The notes under the pieces are model-generated. The model worked only from the letters and a program-made list of their open reading frames with translations. It did not search any database and was not told the DNA's origin. Below, one piece after another: positions 1 through 9,546 of a stretch of 38,769 nt of DNA. A program made the translations under genes and the position numbers. Location of the stretch: positions 1 through 38,769 of the forward strand of contig WLJH01000030.1 of NCBI GenBank assembly GCA_009701885.1. The letters are read 5' to 3'. The stretch comes from Actinomycetota bacterium. GTDB lineage: Bacteria > Actinomycetota > Actinomycetes > Propionibacteriales > Nocardioidaceae. The number at the start of each line of letters is the position of its first letter. Position 1 is the first letter of the stretch.

Positions 1-546
1 CTCGTGGAGGAGGCCGGAGGGCTCCCGCCGCGCACCGGCGGCGCCCACGCCCGCGCGGTGCCCGACCACCTGCCGCCGACCCCGACGCCGGCCCAGCCGG
101 TCCAGGCCGCGGCACCGGCGCAGCCCGCCGAGCCCGCGACGTACGCCGCTCCCACGGCCGTGCCCGGCCAGCCCGTCCCCCCGGCGCCCCCGAGCCCGGG
201 CGGTCCGTCCGCCGACGGCTCGTGGGTCCGGTTCAACGGCCTCGCGCTCAACGCCGAGACCCGGCTGGTGACCGTCGGCGGTGCCGCGGTGGAGCTGACC
301 CGCACCGAGTTCGACCTGCTGGCCTCGCTGCTCAGCACCGGTCGACGGGTCCGCTCCAAGGCCGACCTGGTGCTCACGATGCGCGGGCAGCAGTACGTCA
401 CGTCGTACTTCGTCAACGAGGCCGACAAGCGCTCGGTCGAGGTGCACATCGCCAACCTGCGTCGCAAGATCGGCGACGACTCCACCAACCCGCGGTTCAT
501 CGAGACCGTGCGGGGCGTGGGCTACCGGCTGGCCGAGGCGCTCTAG
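1..546 (+). CDS. Winged-helix transcriptional regulator (OmpR/PhoB type), 5' end outside window
   Basis: The reading frame is open from the first base, so the N-terminus is probably missing; a GTG at 4 is possible but unproven. The visible protein starts with about 70 residues rich in Pro and Ala, a flexible linker. A typical OmpR/PhoB C-terminal DNA-binding domain follows, with the ELTRTEFDLLASLL segment, the recognition-helix region SVEVHIANLRRKIGDD and the final wing ETVRGVGYRL. The missing part may be a receiver domain, which would make this a response regulator. The gene converges on the lipoprotein/glycosyltransferase operon, with one base between the stop codons. The tandem 11-bp boxes at 2844-2894 upstream of that operon are a plausible target. 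That link is inferred from position only. Confidence 0.8.
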   Translation, partial: LVEEAGGLPPRTGGAHARAVPDHLPPTPTPAQPVQAAAPAQPAEPATYAAPTAVPGQPVPPAPPSPGGPSADGSWVRFNGLALNAETRLVTVGGAAVELTRTEFDLLASLLSTGRRVRSKADLVLTMRGQQYVTSYFVNEADKRSVEVHIANLRRKIGDDSTNPRFIETVRGVGYRLAEAL

Positions 547-547
547 C

Positions 548-1276
548 TCAGTTCGCGTTCACCGGGATGTCGGCGACCTCGGTCTTCTCGTCGGACTCGA
601 AGATCGCGATCGGGACGGTCTGCTCCACCGTGCGCTCGATGAACCGCCCGCTGCCGGCGGCGGTCTCGATCCACACCGTCGCGGTGAACATCAGGTCGAT
701 GCCCCGGGTGTCGGGGTCGGTGCCCCGGATGGCCTGGTTGCGCAGCTCGAAGGCGCCCTTGGGCGAGGTGATGAGCATGCCGTACCGCGTGGACAGCGGC
801 TCGGGGTCGAAGGTGATCCGGCGGGCCTCCGCGTCGAGCTCGTAGGGCCGCTCCGTGCGGCCTCCTCCGCTGGTGATCGTCCGCGAGGTCACCTGGATCC
901 TCTCCAGGTAGACCTTCCGCTTGGTGCGGAAGGGGTCGCGCAGCCCCTGGGCGAGGTCGTACGCCTGGAAGGTGAAGGAGAAGAACTTCTTGCCGCGGGG
1001 GTACCACTCGTTGGTGCGCGGCGTCGACTTGGTCGGGTAGAGCGTGTAGACGAAGTCCACGTCCTTGGCGCCGTCGACCTCGATGTGGCTCTGGAACGTG
1101 CCGTCGCGGGTGAACTGCGAGTCGTAGACCCGCTCGAGGGGGCTGGCGTCGGTCTCGGCCGGGACCGGCTCGGAGCCGCCGTCGAAGAGGCCGCAGCCGG
1201 TGAGGGTGAGCGCTCCGACGAGGGCAAGTGCGGTCGTCCGCGCGGCCAGCCGGCCGCGCACGGTGCGGGACGTCAT
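548..1276 (-). CDS. Putative secreted lipoprotein, 242 aa
   Basis: The N-terminus has a basic region, a hydrophobic stretch and a lipobox TLTGC with the acceptor Cys at residue 28, so the mature protein should be lipid-anchored outside the membrane. The rest is hydrophilic and beta-rich, with no domain I recognise. The ATG overlaps the TGA of the upstream glycosyltransferase gene (ATGA), which indicates translational coupling and a shared task. A role in assembly, export or anchoring of the polysaccharide made by that transferase is an inference. The stop codon faces the winged-helix gene with one base between them. Confidence 0.8.
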   Translation of the reverse strand: MTSRTVRGRLAARTTALALVGALTLTGCGLFDGGSEPVPAETDASPLERVYDSQFTRDGTFQSHIEVDGAKDVDFVYTLYPTKSTPRTNEWYPRGKKFFSFTFQAYDLAQGLRDPFRTKRKVYLERIQVTSRTITSGGGRTERPYELDAEARRITFDPEPLSTRYGMLITSPKGAFELRNQAIRGTDPDTRGIDLMFTATVWIETAAGSGRFIERTVEQTVPIAIFESDEKTEVADIPVNAN

Positions 1277-2778
1277 GCCTTGTACCCCCGGTAGCGCTTG
1301 CTGGCCTTGATGATCATCCACGCAGTCTGCAGCACCGTCAGCACGCCGAGGACGCGCCACCCGACGTAGAGGATGTCGGACTTCGCCGCGGCGTCGAGCG
1401 GACCGAGCTGCCAGCCCGCGAGCAGCAGCGCGTAGATGACCAGCGCGATCACGAAGGGGTAGATCCACGCGATCCCCTTGCCCCGCTCGGCCTTGGCCTG
1501 CGCGGCCCAGTTGTCGGTCTGCTGACGGCTGAAGAACTTGTACCAGGCGCGGACGAAGTGGCCCATCCGCGTGAACATGTAGGCCTCGGCCGGGACGACG
1601 AGCAGCGCGAAGAGGTAGTCGCGCTTGTTGCGGAACGCCATCGAGTGCGCGACGCGGACGTTGAGCCACACCGCGGCCAACGGCGGGATCAGCCACAGCG
1701 GGCTGAAGACGAACGCGTCGAACATCAGCGACCACGCCAGCAGCACCATGAACAAGAACCGGGTGGTCATGTTCTGCACCATCGACATGTGCTCGAACCA
1801 GCGCAGGCGCAGGTTCGGGTGGAAGGGCTGGCCGCGGGTGTCGCCGCGTTGGCCGGGCCACATCAGGTCGATGGCGCCGAAGTTCCACTTCACCTGCTGT
1901 GCGTCGAGGGAGCGCAGCGTGGTCATGCCGCCGACGTGCGCCCGGGCCCGGGCGGAGATCTTGGTGAGGTAGCCGGCGGACTTGATCTGCAGCGAGAGCA
2001 GGGAGTCCTCGACCTCGGAGTCGCTGACCCAGGGGGTGCGCTGGTGGCTGTCGCGCATCACGTCGCGCAGCGCCTGCGTGGAGAAGATCGAGAACTGCCC
2101 GCCGAGCACCGCCATGTTGCGGCCCTTGAGCAGGTTCTGCATGTTGAAGGCGGAGAACTGCGCACGCTGTCCGGCGATGAGGAACTTCTCCCACCAGCTG
2201 TCCAGGGCGCTGTCGTCGATGGAGTAGACCGCCGAGATGCCGCCGATCCGGTCGTCGCTGGCGATCTCGTTGACGAGGTGCTCGATGGCATCGGGCTCGG
2301 GCGTGGTGTCGCCGTCGACGCCGAGCAGGTAGTCCATGTGCTCGACCAGGGAGTAGCCGTAGTTGAGCGCCCCGACCTTCTTCTCGGGGTTCTTGCCGAT
2401 GTCGTGCACGTAGATGACGGTGTGCTGCTCGCCGCTGGGGGTCATCCGGGTGTGCGGGCCGGCGTAGTGGCTGGCGATCTCGACCGACTCGTCGGTGGTG
2501 TTGTTGACGACGAGGTGGATCACGTCCGGCAGCCGGGTCTGCTGCAGCAGGCTGTCGAGGACGCCCGCGATCGTCTCGGCCTCGTTGTAGGCCGGGATGA
2601 TGCAGCCGACGGTCGGGCGGTACGTCGGGATGGAGTCGAGGCCGTCGAGGAACTCCCCGGCGTACGCCTCGAGCCCGGGGTCGGGCCGCTGCACGTAGTC
2701 CGGGACCCGCGGCGCGGGCGGGGCCGGCGCCCAGGGGTCTGCCCCCGGGTGCTGGTCGAGCCTGGTGTCGTCGCTCAC
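1273..2778 (-). CDS. Membrane glycosyltransferase family 2 (processive, polysaccharide-synthase type), 501 aa
   Basis: The nucleotide-sugar fold begins near residue 57 (VGCIIPAYNE). The metal/nucleotide-binding DGD is at 155-157, the catalytic-base region SEVED at 254-258 and a QxxxW-like QQVKW at 294-298. Hydrophobic segments around 341-376, 386-402, 436-457 and 468-490 are predicted membrane helices. This architecture matches processive GT2 synthases of the cellulose, hyaluronan or poly-GlcNAc type; the substrate cannot be read from sequence. I chose the GTG at 2778 over the longer frame starting at 2829 because CAGGAG lies six bases upstream and the first 17 residues of the longer version look non-coding. 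It is the first gene of a two-gene operon with the lipoprotein. Confidence 0.85.
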   Translation of the reverse strand: MSDDTRLDQHPGADPWAPAPPAPRVPDYVQRPDPGLEAYAGEFLDGLDSIPTYRPTVGCIIPAYNEAETIAGVLDSLLQQTRLPDVIHLVVNNTTDESVEIASHYAGPHTRMTPSGEQHTVIYVHDIGKNPEKKVGALNYGYSLVEHMDYLLGVDGDTTPEPDAIEHLVNEIASDDRIGGISAVYSIDDSALDSWWEKFLIAGQRAQFSAFNMQNLLKGRNMAVLGGQFSIFSTQALRDVMRDSHQRTPWVSDSEVEDSLLSLQIKSAGYLTKISARARAHVGGMTTLRSLDAQQVKWNFGAIDLMWPGQRGDTRGQPFHPNLRLRWFEHMSMVQNMTTRFLFMVLLAWSLMFDAFVFSPLWLIPPLAAVWLNVRVAHSMAFRNKRDYLFALLVVPAEAYMFTRMGHFVRAWYKFFSRQQTDNWAAQAKAERGKGIAWIYPFVIALVIYALLLAGWQLGPLDAAAKSDILYVGWRVLGVLTVLQTAWMIIKASKRYRGYKA

Positions 2779-2843
2779 GTCATGCTCCTGTCGGCGGGTG
2801 CGCCGCGTGTGCGGGCACCTGTCGACCATCGTGGCGAACCGAC

Positions 2844-2894
2844 CTCAAGACCTGTCGCCGTCCTGCCTCAAGATTGACGCAAGTGTTGCTCAAG
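2844..2894 (-). promoter_or_regulatory. Tandem 11-bp direct repeats (CTTGAG boxes), candidate operator
   Basis: Read on the minus strand, the hexamers CTTGAG (2894-2889), CTTGCG (2883-2878) and CTTGAG (2872-2867) are spaced exactly 11 bp apart. A fourth box, CTTGAG at 2849-2844, lies 23 bp further on. Tandem repeats at one helical turn are the usual binding layout of OmpR/PhoB-family winged-helix proteins. The array lies 66-116 nt upstream of the glycosyltransferase start. Confidence 0.45.
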
Positions 2895-2914
2895 GGCAGG
2901 AGCGACGTCCAGGC

Positions 2915-3123
2915 TCAGTGCGGCAGCCCGCTGGCGCGCCAGGCGCCGCGCCCGTGCGGCAGCGTGCGGCGCACCGCGCGGTGCGGGGCTGCCCACTGCG
3001 ACCGCGGTCGCGGCGCCTCGGGCTCCCCGCCGCCGAGCGCCGAGAGGACCGCGACGAGCGCGGCGACCTCCTCGGGCGTGGCGTCGGGGCTCACCACCCG
3101 CAGCAGCGGGGTGCTCTCCTCGC

Positions 3124-3127
<4 letters not shown>
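2915..3127 (-). CDS. accE: Acyl-CoA carboxylase epsilon subunit, 70 aa
   Basis: This is a small protein with the family's core ([21 protein letters not shown]) followed by a Gly/Pro/Arg-rich stretch and a Trp-containing end ([21 protein letters not shown]). Epsilon subunits of actinobacterial acyl-CoA carboxylases stabilise the complex of the biotinylated alpha subunit with the beta subunit and raise its activity. The GTG start overlaps the stop of the upstream beta-subunit gene (GTGA), so translation is coupled and a 1:1 complex is likely. The length is normal for the family. Confidence 0.88.
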
Positions 3128-4731
<1,604 letters not shown>

Positions 4732-4771
4732 GGGTGCGGCTCTCCTCTGGTCCGTCGGTACGTCGGTGCGT

Positions 4772-4777
4772 CAATCT
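4772..4777 (+). promoter_or_regulatory. Candidate leaderless -10 (CAATCT) for birA
   Basis: CAATCT fits NANNNT and ends 7 nt before the GTG at 4785; no Shine-Dalgarno is present. It overlaps a minus-strand TAGATT that could serve pccB. Confidence 0.4.
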
Positions 4778-4784
4778 AGTGCCC

Positions 4785-5600
4785 GTGACCGACCACCCGG
4801 GCGAGCGCCCACCTGTCGACAACCCCCTCGACCCCACGAGGTTGGCGCCGCTGGGCGTGGAGGTGCTCCCCGCGACCCCGTCGACCAACGCCGTCGTGGC
4901 CGAGCGCGCCCGCGCCGGGGCCCCTGAGGGGCTGGTGGTCGTCACCGAGCACCAGACCGCCGGCCGCGGCCGTCTGGACCGCGGCTGGGAGACCCCGGCC
5001 GGCTCGGCGCTCACGTTCTCGGTCCTCCTCCGGCCGCAGGTCGCGCCGCACCGCTGGCCCTGGTTGCCGCTGCTCACGGGGTACGCCGTCGCCAAGGCCC
5101 TCCGCGCTGCCGGGTACGACGCCGCGCTCAAGTGGCCCAACGACGTGCTCTTGGGCGAGCGGAAGGTCGCGGGGATCCTGGTCGAGCGGGTCGAGGGACC
5201 CTCCGGCCCTGCCGCGGTCGTGGGGATCGGCCTCAACGTCCTCCTGGCCGAGGACCAGCTGCCCGTGCCCACCGCCACCTCGCTGCTCGTGGAGTCGGGG
5301 CCGGAGCGCCCGGTGCCGGACCGCACCGACCTGCTGGTCTCCCTCCTGCAGGGCCTGGTGGAGGCCTACGACGCCTGGCAGGCGGGCGAGGAGGGGCCGG
5401 CGACGACCCACCTGCGGGCATCCTGGACCCGGGTCTGCTCCACGCTCGGTCGCGACGTGGACGTGGCGATGCCCGACGGCAGCACCCTGTCCGGCCGTGC
5501 CACGGGGATCGACGAGCACGGTCGGCTGGTCGTGGCCCCCGTCGGTGGACCCGAGGTGGCGGTGGCGGCGGGCGACGTCGTGCACGTGCGCCCTGCCTGA
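4785..5600 (+). CDS. birA: Biotin-[acetyl-CoA-carboxylase] ligase, 271 aa
   Basis: The enzyme makes biotinyl-5'-AMP and attaches biotin to the carrier lysine of acyl-CoA carboxylase alpha subunits. The biotinyl-AMP-binding loop GRGRLDR is at 60-66 and the catalytic KWPND at 116-120, followed by GIGLNV and a small C-terminal beta-barrel domain. There is no N-terminal helix-turn-helix, so it is a class I ligase that does not repress biotin genes. The start at GTG 4785 is preferred over an upstream ATG (4734) because residues upstream are not conserved-looking and a -10 hexamer ends 7 nt before it. It lies back to back with the carboxylase beta gene. Confidence 0.93.
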   Translation: MTDHPGERPPVDNPLDPTRLAPLGVEVLPATPSTNAVVAERARAGAPEGLVVVTEHQTAGRGRLDRGWETPAGSALTFSVLLRPQVAPHRWPWLPLLTGYAVAKALRAAGYDAALKWPNDVLLGERKVAGILVERVEGPSGPAAVVGIGLNVLLAEDQLPVPTATSLLVESGPERPVPDRTDLLVSLLQGLVEAYDAWQAGEEGPATTHLRASWTRVCSTLGRDVDVAMPDGSTLSGRATGIDEHGRLVVAPVGGPEVAVAAGDVVHVRPA

Positions 5601-5645
5601 CGGACCAGCGCCGTACGACCCGCGCCCGCAGGGGTCGATCAGTGC

Positions 5646-5651
5646 CATGAT
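5646..5651 (+). promoter_or_regulatory. Candidate leaderless -10 (CATGAT) for the PH-domain gene
   Basis: CATGAT fits NANNNT and ends 6 nt before the GTG at 5658. No Shine-Dalgarno is visible in the 57-bp gap after birA. Confidence 0.4.
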
Positions 5652-5657
5652 CGGGCC

Positions 5658-6173
5658 GTGCCGATCTCGCAGAAGCTCCTCAACGACGGTGAGCGGGTCG
5701 TGGTGTCCACGCGGACCCACCCGAAGGTCCTCATCGCGCCGGTCCTGCTGCTCGTGCTGCTGCTGGCCCTCGGCACGTTCGTGGACTCGCGGACCGAGGA
5801 CGGCGCGGGCGCCGTCGTCGCCTGGGTCGTGTGGGCCCTGGTCGCGGTCGGGGTCCTGCGCTTCTCGGTCTGGCCCTTCCTGGACTGGCTGACGTCGGTG
5901 TACGCCTTCACCGACCGGCGGCTCATCACCCGCACCGGGGTCATCACCCGGCGCGGCCACGACATCCCCCTGACCCGGATCAGCGACGTCGCGATCGAGC
6001 TGCACCTGCTCGACCGGGTGCTCGGCTGCGGGACGCTGGTCATCAGCGACGCCAGCACCCACGGCTCGGTGGCCCTGCCCGACATCCCGCGGGTGGCCGA
6101 CGCCCAGCGCCGCCTGGGCGACCTGCTGCACGAGATCCACAGCCGGGGGGACCGCCGTGACGAAGGGCTCTGA
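5658..6173 (+). CDS. PH-domain membrane protein (bacterial PH domain, DUF304), 171 aa
   Basis: Two membrane helices lie at about 24-42 and 52-72. A bacterial PH-like domain follows, with the characteristic YAFTDRRLITRTGVITRRG segment and an IPLTRISDVAIE strand. Such proteins are membrane-anchored and of unknown biochemical role. A homologue sits beside birA and accD5 in Mycobacterium (Rv3278c, from memory), so the neighbourhood is conserved. The 3' end overlaps the cyclase gene by 17 bp, so the two are co-transcribed. Confidence 0.85.
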   Translation: MPISQKLLNDGERVVVSTRTHPKVLIAPVLLLVLLLALGTFVDSRTEDGAGAVVAWVVWALVAVGVLRFSVWPFLDWLTSVYAFTDRRLITRTGVITRRGHDIPLTRISDVAIELHLLDRVLGCGTLVISDASTHGSVALPDIPRVADAQRRLGDLLHEIHSRGDRRDEGL

Positions 6174-7188
6174 GCCCGAGCCCGCGAGCGGGCCGACCGG
6201 TGCCCCTCGGCCCGGCGACCCCCAGTCCGGTGACCTCGAGCGGGCGATCCTCGGGGGGCTGCCCGAGCTGACCGCGCCGCAGATGGCCGAGGCCGCGGGC
6301 GTCACCCGCGACCAGGCCCGTCGGCTGTGGCGTGCCCTGGGCTTTCCCGAGTACCCCGACGACACCCCCGCCTTCCTCACCGCCGACGCGGACGCGATCA
6401 GGCTGCTGCGCGGGGTGATGGACGAGGGGCTGCTGGACTTCGACCTGGCCGTCAACCTCACCCGGGCCCTGGGCCAGACCATGGCGCGGCTGGCCGACTG
6501 GGAGATCTCCTCGCTGGTGCAGCGGGTCGAGGAGATGACCGCGGACACCGAGGGCGTGACCCGGGTCGAGACCGCCGTCCGACTGGTCGAGCAGTTCTCC
6601 CGACCCTTCGAGGAGCTGCTGATCTACGCCTGGCGCCGCCACCTCGCGGCCGCGGCCGGCCGGATCGAGGCGCTCGCGGGCCAGGACGACGAGGACCTGC
6701 ACGTCACCGAGCTGACCGTCGGCTTCGCCGACATCGTCGGGTTCACGGCACTGTCCAACACCCTCACCGAGGACCGGATCGGCGACCTCGTGGAGCTGTT
6801 CGAGATGCGCTGCGCCGACGTCGTGGCCACCCAGCGCGGCCGGATCATCAAGAGCATCGGGGACTCGGTGCTGTTCGTGAACGACGACCCCGTCCGCGCG
6901 TACGACACCGCCGAGGGGATCATCAACGTCATCGGACGCGACCAGCGGATGCCCGACGTGCGCGTGGGGCTGGCCAGCGGCCCGGTCGTGATGCGCCTGG
7001 GCGACGTCTTCGGCCCGCCGGTGAACATGGCGGCCCGGCTCACCAACGTGGCCCGTCGCAACCGGATCATCATCGACGCCGCCACCGCGGGACTGCTGCC
7101 CGCCGACCAGTTCGAGACCCGCCGGATGGCCGCCCGACCGGTCCGCGGGTTCGGGATCGTCGAGCCCCTCGCCGTACGCCGGCACTGA
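6157..7188 (+). CDS. Class III adenylate cyclase with N-terminal regulatory domain, 343 aa
   Basis: The C-terminal half is a complete class III catalytic domain. The metal-binding aspartates are Asp192 (FADIVGF) and Asp236 (IIKSIGDS). Lys232 and Asp283 sit at the positions that recognise adenine. Asn290 and Arg294 (PVNMAARL) are the transition-state residues. The protein therefore should make cAMP, not cGMP. The first 180 residues contain a winged-helix-like segment (LTAPQMAEAAGVTRDQARRL) and a helical region, resembling the pH-sensing autoinhibitory domain of M. tuberculosis Rv1264. The GTG start lies inside the PH-domain gene. The pairing suggests that a membrane-anchored partner may localise or modulate the cyclase; that is inference. 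Confidence 0.9.
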   Translation: MTKGSEPEPASGPTGAPRPGDPQSGDLERAILGGLPELTAPQMAEAAGVTRDQARRLWRALGFPEYPDDTPAFLTADADAIRLLRGVMDEGLLDFDLAVNLTRALGQTMARLADWEISSLVQRVEEMTADTEGVTRVETAVRLVEQFSRPFEELLIYAWRRHLAAAAGRIEALAGQDDEDLHVTELTVGFADIVGFTALSNTLTEDRIGDLVELFEMRCADVVATQRGRIIKSIGDSVLFVNDDPVRAYDTAEGIINVIGRDQRMPDVRVGLASGPVVMRLGDVFGPPVNMAARLTNVARRNRIIIDAATAGLLPADQFETRRMAARPVRGFGIVEPLAVRRH

Positions 7189-7396
7189 GCCGGCAGCGGG
7201 TGGTCTGGACCGATCGGCACCCCGCACCGGGACGGCGCCCCCGGAAGGGGGAGAACGGCCTGTCACGGGCTGTCACGCCAACTGGTCATGAAGACTTCAA
7301 CCACTCGGGCCGCGTCAGCCTAGGGAGAGGTGCTTGCAGACCGTTCTTGTCCAGATTGTGCCGCCGGAGGGGGTGACGCCCTCGCCCCGTATGGCC

Positions 7397-7424
7397 ATCT
7401 GACAAGAAGAGGACACTGTCAGAT
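7397..7424. promoter_or_regulatory. Perfect 8-bp inverted repeat ATCTGACA/TGTCAGAT, candidate operator
   Basis: The arms ATCTGACA (7397-7404) and TGTCAGAT (7417-7424) are separated by 12 nt. The element lies 36-63 bp upstream of the -10 hexamer of the winged-helix gene. It could be an autoregulatory site or an RNA hairpin. Confidence 0.4.
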
Positions 7425-7459
7425 CTCGGCAAGTCCTCCCCATCGGGGGCTTTGCTTTT

Positions 7460-7465
7460 TACGAT
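7460..7465 (+). promoter_or_regulatory. Candidate leaderless -10 (TACGAT) for the winged-helix gene
   Basis: TACGAT matches TANNNT and ends 6 nt before the GTG at 7472. That spacing selects 7472 over the in-frame GTG at 7466. Confidence 0.5.
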
Positions 7466-7471
7466 GTGCGG

Positions 7472-7783
7472 GTGATCAAGGTCCAGGAAATCAGCATCGA
7501 CCCCTCCACCCGTCGCGCGTGGCGGGCAGGTGAGGAGATCACGCTGTCGCGCAAGGAGTTCGACCTGGTGCACGCCCTCATCACGCGGGCCGGCGACATC
7601 GTCACCCGCGACGAGCTGATGCGCGAGGTGTGGCACACCTCGTTCTGGACCTCCTCCAAGACCATCGACGTCCACCTCGGCTGGGTGCGCCGCAAGCTCG
7701 GCGACGACTCGCGGCGCCCGCACCTGATCACCACGATCCGCGGCAAGGGCCTGCGCTTCGAGAAGTCCTCGCCGGCTGCCTAG
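7472..7783 (+). CDS. Stand-alone OmpR/PhoB-type winged-helix DNA-binding protein, 103 aa
   Basis: The whole protein is one winged-helix effector domain: N-terminal strands (KVQEISIDPSTRRAW), the ITLSRKEFDLVHALI helix, DELMREVW, the recognition region TIDVHLGWVRRKLGDD and the wing TTIRGKGLRFE. No receiver domain exists in or before it, and the preceding 283 bp are non-coding, so this is not a truncated response regulator. Its activity must be set by expression level, a ligand or a partner protein. The start follows a TACGAT -10 by six bases. The palindrome and direct repeats upstream are plausible self-binding sites. Confidence 0.85.
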   Translation: MIKVQEISIDPSTRRAWRAGEEITLSRKEFDLVHALITRAGDIVTRDELMREVWHTSFWTSSKTIDVHLGWVRRKLGDDSRRPHLITTIRGKGLRFEKSSPAA

Positions 7784-7833
7784 GCGGCCTTCCACCGCCT
7801 GAGCCCCCGGCCCGCCCACCCCAGCGGGACCCC

Positions 7834-7839
7834 TAGGCT
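7834..7839 (+). promoter_or_regulatory. Candidate leaderless -10 (TAGGCT) for purK
   Basis: TAGGCT fits TANNNT and ends 6 nt before the purK GTG at 7846; no Shine-Dalgarno is present. Confidence 0.5.
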
Positions 7840-7845
7840 TGCCGC

Positions 7846-9003
7846 GTGCCCGACTCGCCCGTGCTCGCCGTCGTCGGCGGAGGACAGCTCGCCCGCATGA
7901 TGGCCCAGCCGGCCATCGCCCTGGGGCTGCCCCTGCGGCTGCTCGCCGAGGCCGAGGGCGTCTCGGCGGCCCAGGTGATCGTCGACCAGACCGTCGGCGA
8001 CTACCGCGACCTCGACGTCCTGCGCCGCGCGACCGCCGGCGCCAGCGTGGTCACCTTCGACCACGAGCACGTCCCCACGGAGCACCTCCACGCGCTGGAG
8101 GCCGAGGGGCTGGCGGTCCGCCCCGGCCCCGAGGCCCTGGTGCACGCCCAGGACAAGGCGGTCATGCGCGAGCGGCTGTCGGCCCTGGGTGTGCCGTGCC
8201 CCCGCCACGCGGTGGTGGCCGACGTCGAGGAGGTCGTGACCTTCGGCTTCCCGTGCGTGCTCAAGACCACGCGCGGCGGGTACGACGGCAAGGGCGTCTG
8301 GGTCGTGCGCGCACCCGAGGACTGCGCCGAGGCGTTCGAGGCCGCGGCTGCGTCCGGCGTGCGCATCCTGGCCGAGGAGCTGGTCGACTTCCGCCGCGAG
8401 CTCTCCGCGCTCGTGGCGCGCTCGCCGAGCGGCCAGGCGGCGGCGTACCCCGTCGTCGCCTCGACCCAGCTCGACGGCATCTGCCACGAGGTCGTCGCGC
8501 CGGCCCCGGACCTCGACGAGGAGCTGGCCGGGCAGGCCCAGGCGCTCGCGCTGCGGGTCGCCGGGGAGCTCGGCGTGACCGGCATCCTCGCCGTCGAGCT
8601 GTTCGAGACCACCGACGGGCAGATCCTGGTCAACGAGCTGGCCATGCGCCCGCACAACACCGGGCACTGGACCCAGGACGGCGCGGTCACCTCCCAGTTC
8701 GAGAACCACCTCCGCGCGGTGATGGACCTGCCGCTCGGCTCCCCGGCGCCCCGGGCCCCGTGGACGGTGATGGTCAACATCCTCGGTGGTCCGCACCCCG
8801 AGGTGGGTCGGCTCTACGACGGCTTCCCGCACGCCCTGGCGCGCGACCCGCACCTGCGCGTGCACCTCTACGGCAAGCAGATGCGCCCCGGCCGCAAGGT
8901 CGGCCACGTCAACGCCTACGGCGACGACCTCGAGGACTGCCTGGAGCGCGCGCGGCACGCCGCCGCCTGGTTCCGCGGCGACCTCGGCGACGAGAGCGAG
9001 TGA
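7846..9003 (+). CDS. purK: 5-(carboxyamino)imidazole ribonucleotide synthase, 385 aa
   Basis: PurK carries out the ATP- and bicarbonate-dependent carboxylation of AIR to N5-CAIR in purine synthesis. It is a full ATP-grasp protein. The N-terminal nucleotide-fold motif [10 protein letters not shown] is at 9-18. HEHVPTEHL follows, then the ATP-grasp loop [11 protein letters not shown], and the late [13 protein letters not shown] motif that binds metal-ATP and substrate. Length is normal. purE follows after four bases, giving the classic purK-purE pair whose products act in sequence. Confidence 0.96.
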   Translation: MPDSPVLAVVGGGQLARMMAQPAIALGLPLRLLAEAEGVSAAQVIVDQTVGDYRDLDVLRRATAGASVVTFDHEHVPTEHLHALEAEGLAVRPGPEALVHAQDKAVMRERLSALGVPCPRHAVVADVEEVVTFGFPCVLKTTRGGYDGKGVWVVRAPEDCAEAFEAAAASGVRILAEELVDFRRELSALVARSPSGQAAAYPVVASTQLDGICHEVVAPAPDLDEELAGQAQALALRVAGELGVTGILAVELFETTDGQILVNELAMRPHNTGHWTQDGAVTSQFENHLRAVMDLPLGSPAPRAPWTVMVNILGGPHPEVGRLYDGFPHALARDPHLRVHLYGKQMRPGRKVGHVNAYGDDLEDCLERARHAAAWFRGDLGDESE

Positions 9004-9007
9004 ACTG

Positions 9008-9523
9008 ATGACAGTGCAGGTCGGCATCGTGATGGGGTCGGACTCCGACTGGCCCGTGATGCGCGCCGCGGCCGAGGCGTGCCGCGAATTCGACGTCGAG
9101 GTGGAGGCCGACGTGGTCTCCGCGCACCGGATGCCGCACGAGATGCTCGCCTACGGCGAGCGGGCGGCCGAGCGCGGACTGTCGGTGATCGTGGCCGGCG
9201 CCGGGGGAGCGGCGCACCTGCCCGGCATGCTGGCCGCGGTCACCCCGCTGCCGGTGATCGGCGTGCCGGTGCCGCTGAAGTACCTCGACGGCATGGACTC
9301 CCTGCTCTCGATCGTCCAGATGCCGGCGGGCGTGCCGGTGGCGACCGTCGCGATCGGCAACGCGCGCAACGCGGGCCTGCTGGCCGTCCGCATCCTGGCA
9401 GCCTCCGACCCGGACCTGCGCCGGCGGATGGTGGAGTTCCAGGCCTCGCTCAAGGACACCGCGCACGCCAAGGGCGAGGTCGTGCGCCGCGAGGCCGTCC
9501 CCGAGCGCCGGCTCGGCTTCTAG
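9008..9523 (+). CDS. purE: 5-(carboxyamino)imidazole ribonucleotide mutase, 171 aa
   Basis: PurE converts N5-CAIR, made by PurK, to CAIR. Class I motifs are complete: GSDSDW at 10-15 for phosphate and substrate binding, SAHRMP at 38-43 with the catalytic His, and [12 protein letters not shown]. The ATG lies four bases after the purK stop without an evident Shine-Dalgarno, so translation probably depends on reinitiation. The C-terminus is slightly extended and charged. Confidence 0.96.
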   Translation: MTVQVGIVMGSDSDWPVMRAAAEACREFDVEVEADVVSAHRMPHEMLAYGERAAERGLSVIVAGAGGAAHLPGMLAAVTPLPVIGVPVPLKYLDGMDSLLSIVQMPAGVPVATVAIGNARNAGLLAVRILAASDPDLRRRMVEFQASLKDTAHAKGEVVRREAVPERRLGF

Positions 9524-9546
9524 GCCCGGGCAGCCTCCTCATCGCC

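Larger units (their letters stand above)
7189..7471. other. 283-bp intergenic region with palindrome and direct repeats
   Basis: There is no convincing gene here. From left to right it contains a short GC hairpin (CCCCC-GGAA-GGGGG near 7250), the direct repeat CTGTCACG at 7260-7267 and 7270-7277, several CTTG elements around 7333-7353, the palindrome at 7397-7424, and a locally T-rich stretch before the promoter of the winged-helix gene. The richness of repeats suggests operator sites for that regulator. Confidence 0.5.

Noticed and set aside
7260..7277. CTGTCACG direct repeat as a PhoB-type Pho box
   Set aside because: The period is 10 bp instead of 11 and the motif resembles the E. coli, not the actinobacterial, Pho box; it was kept only as part of the region description.
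7189..7471. Riboswitch or structured leader before the winged-helix gene
   Set aside because: The -10 hexamer ends six bases before the start codon, so there would be no leader RNA to fold; the palindrome lies upstream of transcription.
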